From contig CAMLNJ010000046.1 of the NCBI GenBank assembly GCA_946481225.1, forward strand, positions 1-11,428: a stretch of DNA of 11,428 nt. Direction: 5' to 3'. Each line of letters starts with the position of its first letter. Position 1 is the stretch's first letter. The translations under genes and the position numbers were made by a program. Of the stretch, positions 6,701 to 11,428 are shown in pieces. The notes beneath the pieces were generated by a model that did not search any database, had not been told where the DNA came from, and saw only the letters and a program-made list of their open reading frames with translations. The DNA comes from an uncultured Verrucomicrobiota bacterium (GTDB lineage Bacteria; Verrucomicrobiota; Verrucomicrobiae; Opitutales; Opitutaceae).

Positions 6701-7893
6701 CGCGCTTGGCGTGGCGTGTTCCGGAGCTCGCGGGCCTCCAGGCGCCGGCGGAGTTGAGCGTGAAGGCGGGCGCGGCGCTCGACCCGGAGTGGCGACCGAC
6801 GGAGGCGAAGCTGGCGCTTTCGGCTCCGGAGGCGTTGGGGCGGCCGTTCGTGGCGAGGCTGGCCGCGGAATGGGCGAAGGGCGCGTCGGCGTCGCCTGCG
6901 AAGGTGGAGTTGACCGAGCTGGCTTGGGGTCGCTCCCGGGTGTCCGGGGAGTTTTTCGAGACCGCGCAGGGGCCGCGCGTGAACCTGCGCGCTCCGCTGG
7001 TCGTCGTGCCGGAGATCGTGGCGGTGGCGCGGCCGCGACTGGCGTCCGTTCCGGGGCCGGTCACACCGGCGCCGGTCGAGAGCGAGCAGGCGGGTGCTTC
7101 GGCGTTTCCGGCGCTCGCTTCGCTGGTGGCGGACGTGAAGATCGAGCGGGTCGAGTTGGGCGAGGATCGTTCGTTGCGCGGTGTCGAGCTTGCGCTGACG
7201 TGCGGCGAGGATGGGCTGCCGCGTTCGGCGTCGTTGAACGCGACGGAGGGCGAGCGGAATCGGCTGCGGGCGACTTTGGAGACCAAGCCGAAAGGGCGCG
7301 ACCGGCTCCTGGAGCTGCGGGTCGACGACGTGCCGCGCTGGGCGGCGGCCGCGGCGGCGCCTCTGCGCGTGGCGCCGCCATCGACGGCGGAGAAGCTGGG
7401 CGAGATCGAGGCGGTCGTCGGCGTGATGCTGGGCAACCTCAACACGATCGTCAGCCTGCTGGCGGGCGGCTCGTTGGAGGTCAGCGCGGTGTTGCCGGAG
7501 AACCAGAGGCCGCCGCGCATTCAGGCGGTCGTGGCAGTGCGCAACGCGACGGTCCTTCGCGCGCCGCGCATCGTGCAGTTGCTCGCCCTGAAATCCGGAC
7601 GCGAGCTCGAGCGCCGGCCCTTGTTGCGCGAGTTCTCGGTCCAAAGTTTTTCCCTGCACGACGGCCTGGTGGAGGTCGCCGGCGTGAAGCTCGACGGCAC
7701 CGGCTTGATCGACCGGCTCAAAATCGGGAAGGGGACCTACACGCTAGAAGGCGAAGTGGTCGCGGTCGACGGCACCTACTTCGGGATCGGTTTCGAGGTG
7801 GATGGCACGCGGTCGGATCCGCAGGTCTGGTTGAAGGATAATTTCGTGATTCGCGCGATCGGCACCACCTCGGAGCTGGATTTCGGGGAGTGA
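3769..7893 (+). CDS. Large AsmA-like/DUF3971-type membrane-anchored envelope protein
   Basis: This 1374-residue protein has one N-terminal membrane helix (about residues 12-30, after the basic KPGRRR) and a very long periplasmic region. It reads as repeated amphipathic strands with a VRVESATLRLRPFG opening, as in the AsmA/YhdP/TamB superfamily of bridge-like proteins that connect the two membranes and carry or regulate lipid flow. The C-terminal part (from about 1209) is the most family-like: LREFSVQSFSLHDGLVEVAG (about 1286-1305) and GTYFGIGFEVDGTRSDPQVW (about 1337-1356) resemble the AsmA C-terminal domain. The open frame extends left into the preceding gene, but there is no ATG after that gene's stop. 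GTG at 3769 is chosen because it directly precedes the basic-plus-hydrophobic anchor. No Shine-Dalgarno sequence is visible. Leu codons shift from CTC near the 5' end to CTG and TTG near the 3' end. The superfamily assignment is good; the exact subfamily and cargo are not determined. Confidence 0.8.
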   Translation: MKPGRRRLWFRLLAALGLCAAGGVLLLAFAPLPVGWLVNRYGRDLPGARVRVESATLRLRPFGAGPTLDVRGLAADKDDRPLVRLARLDLFARKAELLDGRVFATVEATSLELTLPAADPAAKTPDAGATPPDLPALLTDARSWLAADPRAVSVTIRDARVSAPTGLLPPGVVAPVLARVDLVLGPRPEGELAARVEIRCADARGPAPVIDFVVAPDNRSAVASLDLPAVELADAAALFTPGRAPETLGRLAARARADLDLVALKPGAAGLEIDGEELRLAEPLPLAAPPAALRLRLRANAAFDQIVAERFELTAPGLEIALPGLEVGVSPAVDELRLRWGLRIAADPARAWPLEWKNRVSSLPPAAAALAAELTELQAEGRGATVLRRDASGAGVWRVERAEFSQTLLAKLGPTPLRLALEARQPDAAAPVEAVLRVQEFNPAAGRAEGDASPLAALDAMVSAEAALHVTPELTLADARLRFSVGPGRLRPEGGFSALGRDLSFSRIELDAHSPDGREVRLEKADFVAGDTRLSVAGSRATRNDDGRVALDLKLAAAAPRIAAWSAWLPPEADTMLKPLGWRAADLGLAQLDLSGNAVIAPGSLEEATFDLAGSAGFRIGEGSLAAEWTARREQQGAGTVFFSLRLPQFEPGGWPGRPTPDFAWSHLRLPLSVEAEGRLEPPAFAPHVRAKVRAGAGSVVLPASVVPGGETVRLRDFSVEAAVAGDPRVIEVPELRLRLDEAVELVATAARVDLRENPKAEGRWSVSALDFADALAAWPVKIEPELRAKVAEHLKAGRLERLAGEFAVELPAGEAPKIGKAEVDLAVANVSAAGALLPVPVKVRRADVTLRWPRVEARVEGVDIPGLAVSRVDVDLADFTESSWTVATRADYVAEMAKLPAELGLPKGVAGRVAGSLTADAKLRPEAGAPDELTFSGRVAVAALEVPGLVEGGAAGKFGGAFSSGHRVEFESVVDASRLAWRVPELAGLQAPAELSVKAGAALDPEWRPTEAKLALSAPEALGRPFVARLAAEWAKGASASPAKVELTELAWGRSRVSGEFFETAQGPRVNLRAPLVVVPEIVAVARPRLASVPGPVTPAPVESEQAGASAFPALASLVADVKIERVELGEDRSLRGVELALTCGEDGLPRSASLNATEGERNRLRATLETKPKGRDRLLELRVDDVPRWAAAAAAPLRVAPPSTAEKLGEIEAVVGVMLGNLNTIVSLLAGGSLEVSAVLPENQRPPRIQAVVAVRNATVLRAPRIVQLLALKSGRELERRPLLREFSVQSFSLHDGLVEVAGVKLDGTGLIDRLKIGKGTYTLEGEVVAVDGTYFGIGFEVDGTRSDPQVWLKDNFVIRAIGTTSELDFGE

Positions 7894-7922
7894 GCGGCGG
7901 ATCGAGTTCAATCGACAATCAA

Positions 7923-8010
7923 GGTGGGCGGGCGCGTCCCTGCGCCCGCTGCGTTTGTCTCGAGCGACGGGCGGGGAGCGCCGAGCGATGGGCGGAGGGA
8001 CCCGCCCATC
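7923..8010. repeat. Twin hairpins with complementary loops in a convergent spacer
   Basis: The first hairpin pairs GCGGGCGC (7928-7935) with GCGCCCGC (7942-7949) around the loop GTCCCT. The second pairs GATGGGCGG (7987-7995) with CCGCCCATC (8002-8010) around AGGGAC. Both stems are perfect (8 and 9 bp), and the two six-base loops are exact reverse complements. Between them, 7961-7978 and 7982-7999 form an imperfect direct repeat (15 of 18 bases, period 21). The element fills most of the 138-base gap between two converging genes. It may serve as a two-way transcription terminator without T-tracts or be a dispersed repeat. The symmetry is seen; the function is inferred. Confidence 0.6.
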
Positions 8011-8031
8011 CACCGATGAGGCGTGGCGGCC

Positions 8032-9273
8032 TCAGGCGTCGAGACCGAAGAGGCGGAGCGGCGTCTTTCGGCCTCGAAGCGTCGTCTCGCCGAGGTCGCG
8101 CCAGGGCAGGTCGTCGGTCGCGCGGGAGCGCGTGGCCTCGGTGGCGAGGATGACGGCCGGAAACTCCTTCGTGAGCGAACAGACACGGGAGGCGACGTTT
8201 ACGCCGTCCCCGATGACGGTGTATTCGAGTTTTTGCGGCGTGCCGACGGCGCCGGCGACGACGAGCGAGGTGTTGAGGCCGACTCCGATGCGGACCGGCG
8301 GCTCGTTGCGCGTGGCGCGATGGGCGTTCCACTCGGAGACCGAGCGCACGATCTCGCGGGCGGAGCGAACGGCGCGGGTGGCGTCGTCGGGTTGGCGGAG
8401 GGGGGCGCCGAAGAGGACCATGACGCAGTCGCCGATATATTTGTCCACCGTGCCGCCGTGGGCGAAGACGGCCTGGGTGACGCGGCGGAAGAACTCGTTG
8501 AGAAAAGCGACCGAGGCCTCGGGCGTCATGCCTTCTGCGCCGGAGGTGAAGCCGCGGATGTCGACGAAGAGGACGGTGACCTCGCGCGCGACGGGCCGGT
8601 CGAGGACCTCGTGGCGGCGCTCGAGTTCGTCGGCGACCTCGGGGGAGACGAAGCGTCGCAGGCGGGCGCGCGCGCGCGACTCGGCGAGGAGGCGGAGCTG
8701 GCTGTTGACGATCATCGAGGCGAGCGCGGCGGTGATGAGGAGGAGCATCACGCCGCCGAGGCTCACGCGCGTGTCGCCGAGTCCGTCGCGGAAAAACCAA
8801 TGGTAACCGGCGAGGAGCCCGCCCGCGGAGAGCCAGAGCAGCGGGCGGGAAAGGCGGAGCGAGTTGGTGAGCAGGACAAGGTTGGCGGCCGCGACGTAGG
8901 CGAAGGCGGCGGCGAGCGTGTCGCGGTCGCCGAGATGGAAGGCGGCGTAGGCCTGGAGCAGGGCGACGTCGCCGGCGGCGAAGAGCCAGCGCCAGGCCGG
9001 GTGGTGGCGGCGTCTGCTCGCGATGAGGAGCACGACGAGCGCGTAGGCGGGCAGGAGATAAGGATAGGCGCCGGCGATCGCGGACCGGTCGAAGGCGGCC
9101 TCAAGCAGCGGCACCGTGGCCAGCACGAGACGCCACCAAGCCATGCGGTATTCCTGGCGGGAGCGGGCTCGACGGATGAGCTCGGCGGGCGCGGCGTCGT
9201 CCACCGCGCGGACGTTGCGCCACCATGCCTGGGCGGCTTGCGCTACGGTGGGAAGAAGACGGGAGAGCGGCAC
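8032..9273 (-). CDS. Membrane-bound class III adenylate/guanylate cyclase
   Basis: This is a 413-residue cyclase. Residues 45-193 hold about six membrane helices (near 45-61, 65-86, 93-114, 120-139, 145-161 and 170-193). They are followed by the linker RRFVSPEVADELERR (206-220), usual before cyclase domains, and the class III catalytic domain to the C-terminus. The metal-binding Asp residues are D238 (VDIRGFT) and D282 (KYIGD). The base-selecting pair is K278 and T352, the Lys/Thr combination common in bacterial adenylate cyclases. The transition-state residues N359 and R363 lie in GDGVNVASR. All key residues are present, so an active homodimer making cAMP is expected. The membrane part looks like a six-helix sensor or anchor of the MASE kind, but I cannot name its family. 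The open frame continues far upstream opposite another gene, so I chose GTG at 9273; TTG at 9309 is the alternative. The gene is divergent from the gene at 9379 and convergent with the AsmA-like gene. Confidence 0.9.
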   Translation of the reverse strand: MPLSRLLPTVAQAAQAWWRNVRAVDDAAPAELIRRARSRQEYRMAWWRLVLATVPLLEAAFDRSAIAGAYPYLLPAYALVVLLIASRRRHHPAWRWLFAAGDVALLQAYAAFHLGDRDTLAAAFAYVAAANLVLLTNSLRLSRPLLWLSAGGLLAGYHWFFRDGLGDTRVSLGGVMLLLITAALASMIVNSQLRLLAESRARARLRRFVSPEVADELERRHEVLDRPVAREVTVLFVDIRGFTSGAEGMTPEASVAFLNEFFRRVTQAVFAHGGTVDKYIGDCVMVLFGAPLRQPDDATRAVRSAREIVRSVSEWNAHRATRNEPPVRIGVGLNTSLVVAGAVGTPQKLEYTVIGDGVNVASRVCSLTKEFPAVILATEATRSRATDDLPWRDLGETTLRGRKTPLRLFGLDA

Positions 9274-9378
9274 GTCGGGGTTGTTTAACGGGATGGATCG
9301 TGGTCGCAATCCGTCTGAAGGGGGCCGCTCGGCGAGTTTTTCGTTGTCGGACCCGCGGCGCGTCTGCATCGCGAAGGC
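9274..9378. promoter_or_regulatory. Divergent intergenic region
   Basis: These 105 bases separate the divergent cyclase and SmpA-like genes, so promoters for both must lie here or within the genes' first codons. On the minus strand TTGCGA (9309-9304) and TTAAAC (9288-9283), 15 bases apart, are the only promoter-like pair I find for the cyclase, and they are weak. If they were used, the transcript would be nearly leaderless. For the plus strand I see only a short T-rich stretch (9337-9345). No strong Shine-Dalgarno sequence is seen for either gene; GAAGG at 9373-9377 is too close to the ATG. Confidence 0.3.
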
Positions 9379-10224
9379 ATGTTCAAGGCGTTCGCGGTGC
9401 TGATGTTCTGGGTCTTGGCGGCGGCGTGGGCCGACGCGGCGGGGGTGGGCGAGGGGATGACGCGCGCCGAAGTCGAGGCCCGGGTGGGCAAGCCGCTCTC
9501 GGTGCTGGTGCGGGGAGACACGACGGTGATGCGTTATCCGAACGACGGGCGCGTGGAGCTGGTCGGCGGGAAGGTGGTGCGCGTGGTGCGGGTGCGGCAC
9601 GTCTCGGACCCGGCGACGCCGGAGGAACTCGCCGCGGAAGAGGCGGCGAAGGCGGTGGCGGCCGAGGAAAAGGCGAAGGCGGCAGAGGAGGCGGCGGCGA
9701 AGGCGGAAGCGGCGGCGCAGGCCGCGGAAGAGGCGGAAGAGGCGAAGGCGAACGCGGAGGCGCTCAAGGCGGTGGAGGCGGACGTGGCGCGCCTCACGGC
9801 GGAGCACGAGGCGGGTCCGGGCGCCGTGATGGGGGAGATGATGGGCGGGGAGGCGCCGGGGCGGTTTTGGACGATGTTGGGGATCGGGGCGCTGGTGCAG
9901 GTCGGGGTGGGGATGGTTATCCTGAAACTGGCGTTCCGCTGGGCGGATGTGCATGCGGACTGGATACAGATGTTTTGGCCGGCGCTGGCGGCGATGGCGG
10001 GCGGCACCGCGGTGCGAGGCATCGGCCACGCGGCCTGGGGCGTGACGGAATTTTTCCGGGTGGACGACGCCGTGTCGTATCTGGCGTTGCTCGCGACCCT
10101 GTTGAAGACGACGCACGCCTGCACCTGGCAGAGGGCGTTCTCGGTCTCGGCGGCGGCGAAGCTGATGACGATCGTGGTCTGGTCCTTCCTCAGCGTGGCG
10201 CTCTCGCATTTGTTGTTCGCGTGA
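9379..10224 (+). CDS. Membrane protein with SmpA/OmlA-like segment, Ala/Glu coiled coil and C-terminal helices
   Basis: This is a 281-residue composite protein. Residues 3-20 form a signal peptide or first membrane helix with possible cleavage near ADA (18-20). Residues 24-71 (GEGMTRAEVEARVGKP, then RYPNDGRVELVGGKVVRV) follow the pattern of SmpA/OmlA/BamE-like domains: a GMT-x-x-EV helix, a GKP turn, then strands. Residues 82-145 are a highly charged Ala/Glu/Lys helix, very likely a coiled coil. The C-terminal third carries three or four hydrophobic helices (about 163-186, 196-212, 230-245 and 260-280). There is no lipobox Cys in the signal region, so it is not an evident lipoprotein. The function is unknown; a spacer-like coiled coil between a periplasmic sensor-like segment and a membrane domain is inference. 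It diverges from the cyclase gene and converges on recQ with a 37-base gap. Codons favour G at the wobble position. Confidence 0.72.
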   Translation: MFKAFAVLMFWVLAAAWADAAGVGEGMTRAEVEARVGKPLSVLVRGDTTVMRYPNDGRVELVGGKVVRVVRVRHVSDPATPEELAAEEAAKAVAAEEKAKAAEEAAAKAEAAAQAAEEAEEAKANAEALKAVEADVARLTAEHEAGPGAVMGEMMGGEAPGRFWTMLGIGALVQVGVGMVILKLAFRWADVHADWIQMFWPALAAMAGGTAVRGIGHAAWGVTEFFRVDDAVSYLALLATLLKTTHACTWQRAFSVSAAAKLMTIVVWSFLSVALSHLLFA

Positions 10225-10228
10225 GCGC

Positions 10229-10242
10229 GCCGGAGCGCCGGC
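10229..10242. terminator. Small GC hairpin in the convergent gap before recQ
   Basis: GCCGG (10229-10233) pairs with CCGGC (10238-10242) around AGCG, in the 37 bases between the converging 9379-10224 gene and recQ. It could help end transcription from both sides, but the stem is short and there is no T-tract on either strand, so chance is a real possibility in such GC-rich sequence. Confidence 0.22.
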
Positions 10243-10261
10243 CCGGCCGATCGCCTGAAGC

Positions 10262-11428
10262 TCAGTCGTTGAAGCGCTGGCGCGGGTTGGTCTCGAGGAA
10301 TTGCTCGATGAAGCGCGCGAAGGCGGAGCCGAACTCCTCGCGCTTCTTTTCGCCCATGCCGAAGATGCCGTGCATGTCCTGCTCGCGCGCCGGATACTCG
10401 CGGGCCATCTGACGCAGGGTTTTGTCGCCAAAAATCACATACGCCGGCACCTCGCGCTCGTCGGCGAGGCGCTTGCGCAGCTTCTTCAGCTCGGCGAGGA
10501 GGATCTCGTCGCACTCGACGTCGCCCTCGCGCTTGATCGGCGAGCGCCTGGCCTTCGGCACGTGCTCGGAGGGTTTGGTCAACGTGACGGGGCGGCGGGA
10601 CTTGAGGACGTCGAGGCCTTCGGGAGTGAGTTCGAGCGTCGGGTATTCGCCGGCGCCTTGGCAGACGTAGCCGAGGCGTTGGAGCTCGCGGCCGATGGAG
10701 GCCCAGTGGTGGCGCGGGAGATCGCCGCCGATGCCGTAGGTGCTGAGACGGTCGTGGCCCCAGCGCTCGATCTTCTCGGTCTTGGCGCCGACGAGCACCT
10801 CGACGACGTGGTTGAGGCCGACGCCGAAGCGCGAGGCCTGGCGGCAGCGGAAGACGCAGGAGAGGAATTTTTGCGCGTGGACGGTGCCGTCGTAGGTCTC
10901 GCGCGGCTCGTTGCAGTTGTCGCAGGCGCCGCAGTTATCCAGCGGGAAGGTCTCGGCGAAGTAGGCGAGGAGCTCGCGGCGCCGGCAGCCGGTGCCCTCG
11001 GCGTAGTGCGACATGAGCCGGAGCTGGTTGCGCGCGCGTTGCTGCTCGGCGGCGTCTGTCATCTCGTCGATGAAGTGAGTCTGCTTGGCGATGTCGCCGC
11101 CGCTGTAGAGGAGGAGGCAGTCGCCGGGCAGGCCGTCGCGGCCGGCGCGACCGGTCTCCTGGTAGTAGCCCTCGATGTTCTTCGGCAGGTCGTAGTGGAT
11201 GACCCAGCGGACGTTGGGCTTGTTGATGCCCATGCCGAAGGCGATCGTGGCGCAGATGATCTTGGTCTCGTCGCGCAGGAAGAGCTCCTGGTTGCGGGCG
11301 CGTTCGGTCGCCTCAAGGCCGGCGTGATAGGGTCGGGCGGCGTAGCCGCGGCCGGCGAGGGATTCGGCGACGCGCTCGGCGGTGGCGCGCGAGGCGCAGT
11401 AGACGATGCCGCTCTCGTCCTCGCGGCG
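10262..11428 (-). CDS. recQ: ATP-dependent DNA helicase RecQ, C-terminal part (N-terminus outside window)
   Basis: This is the last 388 residues of RecQ, a 3'-to-5' DNA helicase for recombination and fork repair. The frame stays open to the right edge of the window. Helicase lobe 2 is present: IVYCASRATAE at the start, AFGMGINKPNVRWVIHYDLP (about 62-81, motif V region) and YYQETGRAGRDG (88-99, motif VI with its arginine finger). The RecQ zinc site follows with C148 (GCRRRELLAYF), C166, C169 and C172 (CGACDNC). A winged-helix RQC domain spans about 180-275. A C-terminal HRDC domain (about 308-380) contains ELKKLRKRLADEREVPAYVI and FGMGEKKREEFG. This is the standard domain order, and no key residue is missing in the visible part. 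An in-frame ATG at 11233 is internal to motif V and is not the start. Lobe 1, with the Walker A and DEAH-type boxes, lies beyond the edge. Confidence 0.96.
   Translation of the reverse strand, partial: RREDESGIVYCASRATAERVAESLAGRGYAARPYHAGLEATERARNQELFLRDETKIICATIAFGMGINKPNVRWVIHYDLPKNIEGYYQETGRAGRDGLPGDCLLLYSGGDIAKQTHFIDEMTDAAEQQRARNQLRLMSHYAEGTGCRRRELLAYFAETFPLDNCGACDNCNEPRETYDGTVHAQKFLSCVFRCRQASRFGVGLNHVVEVLVGAKTEKIERWGHDRLSTYGIGGDLPRHHWASIGRELQRLGYVCQGAGEYPTLELTPEGLDVLKSRRPVTLTKPSEHVPKARRSPIKREGDVECDEILLAELKKLRKRLADEREVPAYVIFGDKTLRQMAREYPAREQDMHGIFGMGEKKREEFGSAFARFIEQFLETNPRQRFND

Noticed and set aside
5460..7841. Several long overlapping frames on both strands inside the AsmA-like gene
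   Set aside because: They are Arg/Gly/Ala-rich shadows of a GC-rich gene, without motifs or sensible starts. The frame 1 product has a membrane anchor and an AsmA-like C-terminus.
8023..9288. A 421-codon plus-strand frame opposite the cyclase gene
   Set aside because: The minus strand encodes a cyclase domain with all catalytic residues. The plus-strand translation is a Gly/Ala/Glu-rich shadow.
9274..10431. A long upstream extension of the cyclase frame on the minus strand
   Set aside because: It is antisense to the 9379-10224 gene, and its Arg/His/Pro-rich translation has no motif. The cyclase membrane domain is complete from 9273.
1..11428. CRISPR arrays, tRNA or rRNA genes, transposases, phage or defence genes
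   Set aside because: I found no regularly spaced direct repeats, no cloverleaf or rRNA signatures, and no transposase, integrase or nuclease motifs on either strand. RecQ here has the ordinary housekeeping domain order.

Overview
The window is a high-GC bacterial chromosomal segment of seven genes. Two run off the edges: a cobQ fragment on the left and a recQ fragment on the right. A member of the Verrucomicrobiota, near Opitutales, is my best guess. The basis is the composition, the start codons without recognisable Shine-Dalgarno sequences, the DUF481/AsmA envelope genes, and an intergenic palindrome that resembles dispersed repeats I associate with that group. This placement is inference; no marker gene is present to settle it.

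Positions 1-1258 (+) carry corrinoid genes: the C-terminal glutaminase half of cobyric acid synthase (cobQ/cbiP) and a complete corrinoid adenosyltransferase (cobO/btuR). Their reactions are consecutive in cobalamin synthesis. A hairpin followed by six T's lies between them. Positions 1385-7893 (+) hold three envelope genes: a DUF481 outer-membrane beta-barrel protein, a second predicted secreted or outer-membrane protein of unknown family, and a 1374-residue AsmA-like protein anchored by one N-terminal membrane helix. A palindromic repeat sits just before the AsmA-like start.

Positions 7894-8031 form a convergent spacer with two hairpins whose six-base loops are complementary. Positions 8032-9273 (-) encode a six-helix membrane protein with a class III adenylate/guanylate cyclase domain. 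Divergent from it, 9379-10224 (+) encodes an exported or membrane protein with a SmpA/OmlA-like segment, an Ala/Glu-rich coiled coil and C-terminal membrane helices. Positions 10262-11428 (-) carry the C-terminal part of RecQ helicase.

Most of this is ordinary chromosomal housekeeping and envelope content, and I see no convincing new multi-gene system. The points most worth a second look are the two repeat or hairpin regions (3705-3752 and 7923-8010), a change of strand composition and codon choice inside the AsmA-like gene, the poorly classified second envelope protein, and the composite architecture of the 9379-10224 product.
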